Positions 1 through 7,162 of a stretch of 36,892 nt of DNA are shown piece by piece. Position 1 is the first letter of the stretch. Each line of letters starts with the position of its first letter. The notes under the pieces were generated by a model. That model was not told the origin of the DNA. It saw only the letters and a list, made by a program, of their open reading frames with translations, and did no database searches. Position numbers and translations under genes: made by a program. This DNA comes from Candidatus Moraniibacteriota bacterium (GTDB lineage Bacteria; Patescibacteriota; Minisyncoccia; Moranbacterales; UBA1568), in assembly GCA_008012175.1 (NCBI GenBank), contig SSEF01000009.1, positions 1 through 36,892 on the forward strand, written 5' to 3'.

Positions 1-310
1 CCCGGCCGCGAGAGATCGAGACGCCTTCGCGCCTGAGCCGAGCGGTTTTCGCTACAGCCCCGCCAAAAGCATAGTCCCCGTCTGATCCGTCCGAACGCAC
101 GACTCGATGGCAGGGTACGTCGCGATAGCAGTTTTGCGCCATCGCCGTCCCGACCGCTCGCGCCGCGCTAGGGACGCCAGCCCGCGCCGCGACTTCCCCA
201 TATGTCAAAACGCTGCCTTCAGGAATGCTCGCGACAACCCGGTAGACGGCCTGACGAAAGGGAGAGAGGTCCTTTCCTTCTCTATAGCTCGTTTCAGTCG
301 GGACGCGCAT
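1..310 (-). CDS. O6-alkylguanine-DNA alkyltransferase (MGMT/Ogt family), C-terminus cut by window edge
   Basis: Suicidal repair protein that moves the alkyl group of O6-alkylguanine to its own cysteine. The ORF is missing from the track because it runs off the left edge without a stop. Reading from ATG at 310 it gives the DNA-binding helix-turn-helix core (VLTYGEVAARAG, then ARAVGTAM) and the active-site motif PCHRV with the acceptor Cys at about residue 67, followed by the usual GG and EGV segments. Having Cys rather than Trp in this motif argues for a catalytic enzyme, not an alkyltransferase-like (ATL) protein. Only about 15 residues precede the core, so it is the short form without the N-terminal domain of Ogt. 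It lies 42 nt downstream of the coiled-coil gene on the same strand. No Shine-Dalgarno is visible, and an in-frame CTG upstream is a less likely start. Confidence 0.88.
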   Translation of the reverse strand, partial: MRVPTETSYREGKDLSPFRQAVYRVVASIPEGSVLTYGEVAARAGVPSAARAVGTAMAQNCYRDVPCHRVVRSDGSDGDYAFGGAVAKTARLRREGVSISRGR

Positions 311-352
311 AATCGAACAAGAGTAGCGTTCGGAAGCCAGGTTCCGTCTGTA

Positions 353-1162
353 TTAGTCTTCCTCGAACGCCTGTTTCAGTTCGGCATTGGCGAGCGCGAG
401 GTCGGTCTGACACGTCTTCAGAGCGGTCGCGACACGCGACTTCCGGACCTCGACGCGCTTCTTCGCCTCTTCTTGTAGCCCTTCGGCAGCCTTCTTGTCA
501 TTGGCCAGCTTGGTCCGAGCGGCGGCGAGATCTCCCTTGAAATTCGAGAGAAGGGTCGCCGTGGACAATCCGTCAGCACAGCCCGTCTCGAGCCTGGCGA
601 CTGCTGCCGCAACTGACGACCGGAACGCGTCACGAGCTGATTGCATCGCCGCCTTTCGCTTCGTAACAAGCGCATCAGTCTCTGTCCGGAAGTCGAGGAT
701 AGCCGCATCAATAGCCGCACGACGATCGTCGACCGCCTCCTCTACTCGTTCTTGATAGTCTTCGACCGCATCTTCTTCGTTATCGCCATCGGCACGGAGC
801 GCGAGACGCGTATACCATTCGCCGCGCAGCTGATCGGCCTCTGAACGCGCTTCCTCCAGCTTTGCGTCGCGCTCGTTACGTCCATTCTCGAGGTCCTCAG
901 GAAGCGCATCGAGATATGCCGCGACGGCTGACTCTTTTTCAGCGAGCCTCGACTCAATTTGCGATTTCGTTTCAGCGAACGCCGAACAAAAGGCTTCAGT
1001 GTTCGGAAGTTTCACCGGGTATTTCAGTTTGAGCTCAGAAACTTTCGGCTGAACGGATTGAACTACGCTCGTGACGAGGTCGAGCGGCGCAGCCGAAGCC
1101 GCTGCCGGGAAAACAGCGAGGGCAATCGACGGTACTAAAAGACTAATAACTCGCTTCATCAT
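353..1162 (-). CDS. Secreted coiled-coil protein, second copy of a tandem module
   Basis: Function unknown. A signal peptide (MMKR, hydrophobic stretch, AASAAP cleavage region) is followed by about 240 residues rich in Glu, Arg, Lys and Ala that should form long helices or coiled coils. It is a paralogue of the protein at 1591-2460. Both share an AFC..F segment after the signal peptide, a central block (VEEAVDDRRAAIDAAILDF here, VDAAVETRRVAVDKAIEDF there) and a second cysteine in a G/D-C-A/E-D context. This copy has a third Cys near its end (KTCQTD). The start overlaps the stop region of the upstream small membrane-protein gene by 20 nt, so the two are translationally coupled. ATG at 1159 is an equally possible start. 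Export across the membrane is inferred from the signal peptide. Confidence 0.8.
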   Translation of the reverse strand: MMKRVISLLVPSIALAVFPAAASAAPLDLVTSVVQSVQPKVSELKLKYPVKLPNTEAFCSAFAETKSQIESRLAEKESAVAAYLDALPEDLENGRNERDAKLEEARSEADQLRGEWYTRLALRADGDNEEDAVEDYQERVEEAVDDRRAAIDAAILDFRTETDALVTKRKAAMQSARDAFRSSVAAAVARLETGCADGLSTATLLSNFKGDLAAARTKLANDKKAAEGLQEEAKKRVEVRKSRVATALKTCQTDLALANAELKQAFEED

Positions 1163-1505
1163 AGCTCGTTCCTAATTGCTCCATCACGACGGCCCCATCC
1201 ATGAAACTCTCGCTCTCGCCAGCGTACTCAGCCTCGAGCGCGCCCTCATCGCCCGTGGCTGTCGCTTCGATTTCAGCCATGAGGTTGGCGATCGCCTCAG
1301 CGTCCGACCCGAGATCGGCATCATCTGTTTTGTCAGGAGATGAGAGATTTGTCTCGTCAGCCGTTTCGCCTTGACTCGCCGGCATCGATTGGACCGATGC
1401 CGGTACAACTGACGCGGACCGTTTCAGGCTCCATCCATAATACGCGGCCACGCCAAAGACGCAGACGGCAACGACAGCGATAAGCGCGATCCAGGAACGT
1501 TTCAT
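1143..1505 (-). CDS. Small membrane-anchored acidic protein, second module copy
   Basis: About 120 residues and of unknown function. One N-terminal membrane segment (WIALIAVVAVCVFGVAAYYG) is followed by a Ser/Thr-rich linker and a strongly acidic tail with many Glu, Asp and Ala. The tail is predicted to lie outside the membrane. The track begins at GTG 1520, but ATG 1505 is preferred: a TATACT -10 box ends 6 nt upstream of it, so the mRNA would start at or next to the ATG. Its layout mirrors the 100-residue protein at 2479-2781, and each precedes a secreted coiled-coil gene. The opposite charge character suggests, but does not prove, that the two partners interact. Confidence 0.72.
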   Translation of the reverse strand: MKRSWIALIAVVAVCVFGVAAYYGWSLKRSASVVPASVQSMPASQGETADETNLSSPDKTDDADLGSDAEAIANLMAEIEATATGDEGALEAEYAGESESFMDGAVVMEQLGTSYDEASY

Positions 1506-1511
1506 AGGGTT

Positions 1512-1541
1512 AGTATACACTCTCCTCGGAAGAGATGAAAA
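1512..1541 (-). promoter_or_regulatory. Promoter of the second envelope module, leaderless type
   Basis: On the minus strand a perfect TATACT (1517-1512) lies 6 nt before ATG 1505, with a weak TTTTCA -35 candidate 18 bp upstream that overlaps the terminator U-tract. The expected transcription start coincides with the start codon. Confidence 0.5.
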
Positions 1542-1573
1542 AGCCCGCGGCTCTACGGGCCAATCGGGCTTTT
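1538..1573. terminator. Bidirectional rho-independent terminator
   Basis: AAAAAGCCCG and CGGGCTTTT form a stem around a 17-nt loop, giving a U-tract on either strand. It lies just after the stop of the minus-strand gene ending at 1591 and separates the two tandem modules transcriptionally. Confidence 0.8.
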
Positions 1574-1590
1574 CTTGAAATGACAGCGGG

Positions 1591-2460
1591 CTATTTGCTG
1601 TCGCTTCCCATGGCAGCCCGGAGCTTTTCCGCAGCCGCTTTCACGGTCGACTTGAACGTATCGATCGCTGATTCAATCGCCTTCTTGCGGGTCTCGGCGA
1701 GTGCCTTCACATCGTCACGGATCTTGTCGATCGAGGAGCGATCCTCCTTGAGGGCCTCGCGAGCCGTCTTCATCGCCGCCTGATACTCGGACATGACCGT
1801 CTTCGGATCGACATCGGCCTCGCAGTCGCTCTTGGCCTTGGCCGCGGCCGCATCAGCAGCTGACTTGAACTTCGAGTATGCATCCGCTCCGCCGCTCTTC
1901 CTCGAGGCAACGAGCGCATCGACAGCCGAACGGAAATCTTCGATCGCCTTGTCGACGGCCACGCGACGCGTCTCTACAGCAGCATCGACAGTTTTCTTGA
2001 ACTCGGCAACAGCAGCCTTTTCGGCATCAGTATCAGCCTTTTCATCGAGCTTGGCATAGAGCGCGGTGCGGCGCTCATCCTGAGTGTCGCGCTTCCCGTC
2101 GAGCCACTCGTCGCGATCATCACGACGGTCGGTCCGGCGGCTCGTACGGTTTTCGATCCGCTCCTTCGCATTGTCGGCACGATCGCCCATGCGCTCGTCC
2201 TTGTTGTCGAGCCGCTCAGTGAAGCGAGCGCAGAAAGCGTCCTGGCGTTCATCTTTCCGCTCTTCTTTCTTCTCTTCCCAATTCGCCTTCCGCTCTTCCA
2301 TGGCGGCATTGCGCTCCTCCATCCGCGCCTTGGCTTGTTCGGCACGCTGGGTAAATCGGGTGTTGGCATTCCCCGTCTCGGCCGAGGCCATGAGCGGCGA
2401 CCCGAGGACGGCCGCGAGCGAGAGCGCTGACAAAATGCGTTTCGAGACGATTGTATTCAT
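1591..2460 (-). CDS. Secreted coiled-coil protein, first copy of a tandem module
   Basis: Function unknown. ATG 2460 is preferred to the track start at 2475 because it begins a normal signal peptide (basic start, LSALSLAAVLGSPLMASAE). The mature part has a very highly charged segment rich in Glu, Arg, Lys and Asp (EERKANWEEKKEERKDERQD), then alanine-rich helices. Two cysteines (AFCARF and SDCEAD) match the paralogue at 353-1162, so a disulfide or metal-binding pair is possible after export. The last third repeats a pattern of a basic pair followed by AI..AI.TFKS. It starts 18 nt after the stop of the upstream small membrane-protein gene, so the two are likely one operon, and a strong terminator follows. 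Confidence 0.82.
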   Translation of the reverse strand: MNTIVSKRILSALSLAAVLGSPLMASAETGNANTRFTQRAEQAKARMEERNAAMEERKANWEEKKEERKDERQDAFCARFTERLDNKDERMGDRADNAKERIENRTSRRTDRRDDRDEWLDGKRDTQDERRTALYAKLDEKADTDAEKAAVAEFKKTVDAAVETRRVAVDKAIEDFRSAVDALVASRKSGGADAYSKFKSAADAAAAKAKSDCEADVDPKTVMSEYQAAMKTAREALKEDRSSIDKIRDDVKALAETRKKAIESAIDTFKSTVKAAAEKLRAAMGSDSK

Positions 2461-2478
2461 ACGTAAAGCAATCAATGG

Positions 2479-2781
2479 TTAGTTCCCCTCTTCGATATCG
2501 GACAGCTCATCCTCAGTAAAGGCTGAGAGATCATCGCGATCGGCGATCGCTTCATCGATGAGATCGTCGGCCGCTGTATCCGGATTCACCGCTGTCGGCA
2601 AAGGAGCAGTCACGGTCGACGGTGCGGTCGTCTTTTCTGTGCCCATGGATGGCTTGGATCGGACCATATCATCGCCAGTGTTCGGCTCCCGTCGCATCGC
2701 GAACTGGGAGTAAATGACTGCGAGAATCACCATGATGAGAAACAGGGCGAATCCGAAGCCGAGTATTCTTCTCGGTATCAT
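2479..2781 (-). CDS. Small membrane-anchored acidic protein, first module copy
   Basis: About 100 residues and of unknown function. It begins with two arginines and a hydrophobic segment (ILGFGFALFLIMVILAVIYS), consistent with a single N-terminal membrane anchor. A Pro/Thr/Ala-rich linker follows, then an acidic tail (DDLIDEAIADRDDLSAF). The order and composition match the small protein at 1143-1505. It is the first gene of an apparent operon with the secreted coiled-coil protein. No Shine-Dalgarno is visible before ATG 2781. A TATACT sequence on the minus strand (2856-2851) could be its -10 box, giving a leader of about 65 nt. Confidence 0.72.
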   Translation of the reverse strand: MIPRRILGFGFALFLIMVILAVIYSQFAMRREPNTGDDMVRSKPSMGTEKTTAPSTVTAPLPTAVNPDTAADDLIDEAIADRDDLSAFTEDELSDIEEGN

Positions 2782-2850
2782 ATGTTTTTGTTAGGTAAGC
2801 TTACGTTGGTTACTACGCGCGACCCGGCTGCCCGGACGCGTTTCATCCTC

Positions 2851-2856
2851 AGTATA
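2851..2856 (-). promoter_or_regulatory. Possible -10 box of the first envelope module
   Basis: TATACT on the minus strand within the divergent spacer at 2782-2949. No convincing -35 lies at the right distance. The box sits inside an imperfect inverted repeat (CCTCAG...CTGAGG) that could be an operator. Confidence 0.3.
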
Positions 2857-2949
2857 GCACCTCACTGAGGGGTAGCGGCTTGCAAACGATAGGAGGAGGG
2901 AGTATGTTCGAAGCATTCGCGTGGTCCCTTACCATCCATGGAGGTCGCC

Positions 2950-3360
2950 ATGAGCAAGGCCATGACACTCTTCAGTCGTCCCCTCGCGGCAAGCGCTGTC
3001 GCCCCGGACGAAACCTATGAAGTTTCGCTCCTGAAGAAGCTCCCCCGTTATCAGCCCGACACGGGGACGGTATCCGTCATCGAACACGAGTGGGTGTACA
3101 GCACGATCGTCTCAGCTGTGGCACCCGGGCTTGCAGTCTACGAAGCGCTCCACGAGTACTTCGCCTGGCGGCTCGCGAAAAAGTGGCAGACGCGAAGGCG
3201 CCTCCTCACCCGACGCGATCTGACCCTCGTCGATCTCTTCGCCAGGGATTTGGCCGAGTCAGCGATGCGCCGAGCCGGGACACCGAGCCAGATGATCCAT
3301 GCGATCGTCACCCCTTGGGAACCGGGCTGCATCACGCTCCACTTCCTGGCGCGCCCATGA
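2950..3360 (+). CDS. Hypothetical protein, orphan ORF with strong Shine-Dalgarno
   Basis: About 136 residues, not recognised. ATG 2950 is chosen over the track start at 2938 because GGAGG sits 5 nt before it. The protein has no signal peptide or clear membrane segment. It has a mixed N-terminal half and a basic stretch (KKWQTRRRLLTRRD) in the middle. It is the only plus-strand gene here, divergent from the envelope modules and convergent with uvrB, whose stop lies about 30 nt away. A second strong ribosome-binding site upstream (AGGAGG before ATG 2904) opens a 38-codon overlapping frame ending at 3020, which could act as a leader peptide. Composition resembles the neighbourhood, so it is probably a real gene. 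Confidence 0.62.
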   Translation: MSKAMTLFSRPLAASAVAPDETYEVSLLKKLPRYQPDTGTVSVIEHEWVYSTIVSAVAPGLAVYEALHEYFAWRLAKKWQTRRRLLTRRDLTLVDLFARDLAESAMRRAGTPSQMIHAIVTPWEPGCITLHFLARP

Positions 3361-3383
3361 GGTGCCGAGTCAGGACCAGTTTC

Positions 3384-3418
3384 CCCGACCGCGCTATGCT
3401 GGCCGGGTTTTCTTTTTT
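3384..3418 (+). terminator. Terminator of the orphan ORF, overlapping the 3' end of uvrB
   Basis: CCCGACC and GGCCGGG form a hairpin with one mismatch, followed by TTTTCTTTTTT on the plus strand. It overlaps the last codons of the convergent uvrB. Confidence 0.6.
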
Positions 3419-5445
3419 CCTTTTCCGCCGTCGAGCTGCGCTTCGAGCGCGCGGATCTCGTCGCGGAGGATGGCGGCCGTCTCGAAATCGAGAAGTTTTA
3501 CCGCCGCCTTCATCTCACGCTCCTTGGCGCGGATGATTCTAGCCGGATCCTTGGCAAATCCCTTCGCGTCGAGCGCGAGCGATACCGCGACCGCCTTGTC
3601 ATGCTCGCTCTGCAGCTTTTCAGTGATGTCATGGATGTTCTTGCGAATCGTCTGTGGGGTGATGCCGTGCTCGGCATTGTAGGCGATCTGGAGCGCTCGG
3701 CGCCGCGCCGTCTCGGACAGCGCATAGTCGATCGACCCTGTCACCTGGTCAGCATAGAGCGTCACGCGGCCGAGGACATTGCGCGCCGCGCGGCCGATAA
3801 TCTGGATGAGCGATGTCTCGGAGCGGAGAAATCCTTCTTTGTCCGCATCGAGAATACCGATGAAGGTCACTTCGGGGAGATCCAGCCCTTCACGCAGGAG
3901 ATTCACGCCGACCAGTACGTCGAACTCGCCCTTGCGGAACCGGGTGAGCACCTTGATGCGATCGATCGTCTTCACGTCGCTATGGAGGTACTCGGCTTTC
4001 ACCTCTTTTTCTTTCAGATACTGCGCGAGATCTTCAGCCATCTTTTTCGTCAGAGTCGTAGCAATGACGCGACCGCCCTGCTTCACCTCTTTCTCCGCTT
4101 CCGCGATGAAGTCTCCGATCTGTCCGGGATAGTCCCCATCCGCCCGAATACCGCGGACCGTGACCTCGGGATCAAGGAGCCCAGTCGGACGGATCACCTG
4201 CTCGACGATTTCCGTACTCACCTCGCGCTCATAATCGGCAGGCGTAGCTGAAGTAAAGATGACCGATCCGACGCGTTCCTGAAATTCTTCGTACCGGAGC
4301 GGACGGTTGTCGAGCGCCGACGGCAATCGGAAACCGAACTCGACGAGCGTTTTCTTCCGGGCCTGATCGCCGTTGTACATGCCCCGGAGCTGGGGCAGGG
4401 TCACGTGCGACTCGTCGATAATGGTCAGAAAATCCGGCGTCCCGTCGGGAAGATGCGGAAAATAGGAAAGGAGCGTCTCAGGTGGCTCACCTGCTGCCTT
4501 GCCCGAGAGATGCCGCGAGTAGTTCTCGATCCCCGAGCAGTAGCCGATCTCGTCGATCATCGCGAGGTCGTAGTGAGTGCGCCGTTTCAGCCGCTCCGCT
4601 TCGAGGAGCTTCCCTTCCTGCTGAAACTTCGCGAGCTGCTCCCCGAGCTCCTCGCGGATGGTGACGAGCGCGCGTTCCTTCTTGTCGTCGTCGGTGATGA
4701 AATGCTTGGTCGGAAACAGAATGATCGCTTCCTCCTCGCGGAGAATCGCCTGCGAGACCGGATCGATTTTGGTGATAGCCACGATCCGATTGCCACCGAG
4801 CTCGATGGAATAGATGAATTTCTCAGAAATCGGCATCACCTCGATCCGGTTGCCAATCGAGCGAAAGTGTCCCGGCAGAATATCGGCATTCGTCCGCTCG
4901 AAGAAAATCGCGATGAGGCGGCGCATGAGCGCCTCGCGCGTGACTTCCTCCCCAACTGCCAGTCGGATATTTTCACGGAGGTACTCCTCGGGACTGCCGA
5001 GGCCATAGATGCACGAAACGCTCGCGACGATGATCACATCTTTCCGAGTCAGGAGCGATTGGGTCGAGGCATGACGGAGCCGATCGATCTCTTCGTTGAT
5101 GGACGCGTCTTTCTCGATATAGGTATCCGTCACCGGCATATACGCCTCAGGCTGATAGAAGTCATAGTATGAGACGAAATAATGCACGGCTGCATCTGGG
5201 AGGAACTCCTCGAATTCTTGGGCGAGCTGGGCGGCGAGCGTCTTGTTATGAGCGATGACGAGCGCGGGCTTGCCGATATTCGCGATCGTGTTCGCCATCG
5301 TGAACGTCTTGCCGGACCCCGTCACGCCGAGGAGCGTCTGGAACCGGCTCCCCCGCCCGAGACCGGCCGTGAGCGCAGCAATGGCCTTCGGCTGATCGCC
5401 AGCTGGCGGCCAATCGGATTTGAGCTGAAAGGGAGACTGATGCAT
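3394..5445 (-). CDS. uvrB: Excinuclease ABC subunit B
   Basis: Helicase-like damage-verification subunit of nucleotide excision repair. It is loaded onto lesions by UvrA and recruits UvrC for incision. The 683 residues match the usual full length. Visible are the Walker A motif GVTGSGKT near residue 40, the beta-hairpin region with SYYDFYQPEAY, the helicase motifs (DESH; SATPADYE; GLDLPEV; IGRAARN) and the C-terminal UVR motif (DFETAAILRDEIRALE) that binds UvrC. ATG 5445 starts the conserved N-terminus F.L.S...P.GDQPKAI. A TTCTCA-17-TATACT promoter ends 14 nt upstream, so the mRNA leader is only about 7 nt and no Shine-Dalgarno is present. The gene appears complete. Confidence 0.97.
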   Translation of the reverse strand: MHQSPFQLKSDWPPAGDQPKAIAALTAGLGRGSRFQTLLGVTGSGKTFTMANTIANIGKPALVIAHNKTLAAQLAQEFEEFLPDAAVHYFVSYYDFYQPEAYMPVTDTYIEKDASINEEIDRLRHASTQSLLTRKDVIIVASVSCIYGLGSPEEYLRENIRLAVGEEVTREALMRRLIAIFFERTNADILPGHFRSIGNRIEVMPISEKFIYSIELGGNRIVAITKIDPVSQAILREEEAIILFPTKHFITDDDKKERALVTIREELGEQLAKFQQEGKLLEAERLKRRTHYDLAMIDEIGYCSGIENYSRHLSGKAAGEPPETLLSYFPHLPDGTPDFLTIIDESHVTLPQLRGMYNGDQARKKTLVEFGFRLPSALDNRPLRYEEFQERVGSVIFTSATPADYEREVSTEIVEQVIRPTGLLDPEVTVRGIRADGDYPGQIGDFIAEAEKEVKQGGRVIATTLTKKMAEDLAQYLKEKEVKAEYLHSDVKTIDRIKVLTRFRKGEFDVLVGVNLLREGLDLPEVTFIGILDADKEGFLRSETSLIQIIGRAARNVLGRVTLYADQVTGSIDYALSETARRRALQIAYNAEHGITPQTIRKNIHDITEKLQSEHDKAVAVSLALDAKGFAKDPARIIRAKEREMKAAVKLLDFETAAILRDEIRALEAQLDGGKGKKKTRPA

Positions 5446-5459
5446 AGAGGTAGGCCGAA

Positions 5460-5488
5460 AGTATATCCGAGGACGCTATTTCTGAGAA
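5460..5488 (-). promoter_or_regulatory. uvrB promoter
   Basis: On the minus strand TTCTCA (5488-5483), a 17-bp spacer and TATACT (5465-5460). The predicted start is about 7 nt before ATG 5445. No SOS box was recognised. Confidence 0.55.
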
Positions 5489-6171
5489 GTCAGGCCGGAT
5501 AGCCAGGCCGCCAGCCGACGATAGAGATGAAGGCCGCGTCGACGATGCACATAGAGAAAGACGAGGCCGCCGAGGATGAGCATCGTGAGGAGCGCACCGA
5601 CACCGAAACGGATGCGCTCGACATCCATGAAGAAGGCACGGAGCGCGCGAACGCCGTAGTACCCAGCAAAGGCGTAGAAGAGATCTTTGCAGAAATTGCC
5701 CGCATACGAGGCGATAAGAAAGACGCGGGTCCGGATCCGGACGACACCAGCCGCGATCGAAACGAGAATGGTCGGAACGAATGGAATGACGCGAAGCATA
5801 AAGAGGAGTGCACCGTCACGCCAGGGGCTGCCATTGAATTTTTGCCCGATACGCTCGACATCAGCATGAGCGAGCCCGAGGTAGCGACCGAACCGACCGA
5901 CGACGACATCTTCAAGCTTGTCACCAAGCGTGTAATAGATGAAAGATCCGATGAGCTTGCCGATGTTGCCGAGGATCACGAGCCAGACAAGAAAGAAGGT
6001 TGTCCGCCCCTCGAGCTGAGCAAAAAAGCCTGCCGTCGTCATCACGAGCATCGACGGAATCGGCGCGACTATTTCCTCGGCCAGCGCTCCAAAGAACGCA
6101 AACAACTCGAGCGGGACGATCGCCGCCAATTCTCGGATACCCGTCTCAATCTCGCGAAGCCAGAGATGCAT
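5476..6171 (-). CDS. VTT/DedA-like (SNARE-associated) membrane protein
   Basis: Integral membrane protein of 231 residues from the VTT (DedA/TMEM41-like) family. Bacterial members are linked to undecaprenyl-phosphate or phospholipid recycling and membrane potential. Family signatures are EEIVAPIPSMLVMTTAGF early on, then G...G..I.Y..G (LGNIGKLIGSFIYYTLG), and F..R.IPF.....S..AG (FMLRVIPFVPTILVSIAAG). A last hydrophobic helix ends in a basic tail (LYVHRRRG). The two Arg and the EE/PIP segment are the conserved polar re-entrant-loop residues of the family. It starts 14 nt after the stop of the upstream 107-residue gene, suggesting one transcript. Confidence 0.88.
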   Translation of the reverse strand: MHLWLREIETGIRELAAIVPLELFAFFGALAEEIVAPIPSMLVMTTAGFFAQLEGRTTFFLVWLVILGNIGKLIGSFIYYTLGDKLEDVVVGRFGRYLGLAHADVERIGQKFNGSPWRDGALLFMLRVIPFVPTILVSIAAGVVRIRTRVFLIASYAGNFCKDLFYAFAGYYGVRALRAFFMDVERIRFGVGALLTMLILGGLVFLYVHRRRGLHLYRRLAAWLSGLTSQK

Positions 6172-6185
6172 GCCGAAAGAAGATG

Positions 6186-6509
6186 CTAGAGCGCCCGATT
6201 GAACGCATCGTCAATGCGGTCGAGGTCTTTGTGCTCGAGACCGAGCTTGGCCGCATCCTCGCGAAGCTCGCCCATGAATTCCTCCTTTTCACGGAGATTC
6301 ATGCCGCGAGACAGTCCCTGCTGATCCATATGGCCCTCGGCCGCCGCTTCGACAATGGCGCGCTCACGCTCATTGAGTCCTTCGCGGCGGAGACGACCGA
6401 GGACGTCTTTTTCGAGCTCACGCTTGGTCACATGGCCATAGGCGCGCGGGGTTACGCCAGATGAAGAGACAGATGGCTTTGGCTTGGAACTCGGGAAAAA
6501 AAGAGACAT
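6186..6509 (-). CDS. Hypothetical small charged protein
   Basis: About 107 residues from ATG 6509. The track start at 6602 adds 31 residues with no coding character that overlap the divergent promoter. A short Ser/Pro-rich head (MSLFFPSSKPKPSVSSSG) is followed by an entirely helical, charged region (TKRELEKDVLGRLRREGLNERERAIVE and on). No membrane segment or known domain was recognised. It is cytosolic by inference. It precedes the VTT protein with a 14-nt gap. Confidence 0.66.
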   Translation of the reverse strand: MSLFFPSSKPKPSVSSSGVTPRAYGHVTKRELEKDVLGRLRREGLNERERAIVEAAAEGHMDQQGLSRGMNLREKEEFMGELREDAAKLGLEHKDLDRIDDAFNRAL

Positions 6510-6567
6510 ATTGTTTAGACGCATTAATGTGACTGACGATTCTATTCTACACCCTTTTGGCTTTCCA

Positions 6568-6596
6568 TAGACATTTCCCTGGCTTTTCCGTATAAT
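6568..6596 (+). promoter_or_regulatory. Promoter of the tRNA cluster
   Basis: TAGACA (6568-6573), a 17-bp spacer and a perfect TATAAT (6591-6596), 19 nt before the 5' end of tRNA-Ala. Confidence 0.78.
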
Positions 6597-6615
6597 CGCC
6601 ATTGACGTTACATCT

Positions 6616-6688
6616 GGGCCGTTAGCTTAGTTGGTAGAGCGCCGCGTTTGCAACGCGGAGGTCGCCGGTTCGAATCCGGCACGGTCCA
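6616..6688 (+). tRNA. tRNA-Ala (TGC)
   Basis: Full cloverleaf. The anticodon loop TTTGCAA reads TGC. The acceptor stem has the G3:U70 pair that defines alanine tRNAs, and the discriminator is A. The genome does not encode the CCA (CC then G follows). Confidence 0.97.
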
Positions 6689-6776
6689 CCGGGGAAAAGA
6701 AACGATAGATCCCTTGAAAGAGGGCTGGGGCTTGATTGTTTCCGCCAGCTATTGTAGGATTCAGGGGCTTTTCAGC

Positions 6777-6850
6777 GGGTGATTAGCTCAGGTGGTTAGA
6801 GCGCGACACTGATAATGTCGAGGTCCCAAGTTCGAGTCTTGGATCACCCA
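6777..6850 (+). tRNA. tRNA-Ile (GAT)
   Basis: Full cloverleaf with acceptor GGGTGAT paired to ATCACCC, anticodon loop CTGATAA reading GAT, and discriminator A. No encoded CCA. Confidence 0.97.
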
Positions 6851-6875
6851 CAGGAGCCAGTCTCCACCAAAATAC

Positions 6876-6949
6876 AGCGGGGTAGAGCAGTCTGGCAGCT
6901 CGCTTGGCTCATAACCAAGAGGTCGGTGGTTCAAATCCACCCCCCGCAA
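6876..6949 (+). tRNA. Initiator tRNA-fMet (CAT)
   Basis: Anticodon loop CTCATAA reads CAT. Initiator marks are an unpaired 1:72 position (A1, A72) beside the GCGGGG/CCCCGC acceptor stem, and an A11:U24 pair in a D-arm (GAGCAGTCTGGCAGCTC) very like that of E. coli fMet. The anticodon stem is CTTGG/CCAAG, so the first of the three usual G:C pairs (29:41) is T:A. No CCA is encoded. Confidence 0.9.
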
Positions 6950-7051
6950 CAAATAACAGCCATCAGCAGGTGACAGATACTGTGGCATCTCTCCCCTTGC
7001 TCTTCGCGTTATTTCCGCGCTATGCGCCGCGGCACAGCAGGTCGCATCCCC

Positions 7052-7128
7052 GCCAGGGTAGCTCAGTTGGTTAGAGCACGGGACTCATAAGCCCGGGGTC
7101 GAGAGTTCGAATCTCTCCCCTGGTACCA
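7052..7128 (+). tRNA. tRNA with CAT anticodon (elongator Met or Ile2)
   Basis: Cloverleaf with GCCAGGG/CCCTGGT acceptor stem, a G1:U72 wobble, anticodon loop CTCATAA, discriminator A and an encoded CCA, the only one in this cluster. The anticodon stem CGGGA/GCCCG has an A31-G39 mismatch next to the loop. Sequence alone does not separate elongator Met from the AUA-reading, lysidine-modified Ile2. Confidence 0.9.
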
Positions 7129-7162
7129 GGCGTTCTGAATAAAATAGTGAACGAAACAGTGT

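Noticed and set aside
4405-5172. Plus-strand ORF of 255 aa, and 3601-4251 (216 aa)
   Set aside because: Both are shadows of uvrB on the opposite strand in GC-rich sequence.
5527-6189. Plus-strand ORF of 220 aa, very charged
   Set aside because: Shadow of the VTT membrane protein; a charged product opposite a hydrophobic gene is expected.
6788-6988. Minus-strand ORF of 66 aa over tRNA genes (VDLNHRPLGYEPSELPDCS)
   Set aside because: It is the antisense translation of the tRNA genes, a well-known annotation artefact. The same holds for 7063-7257.
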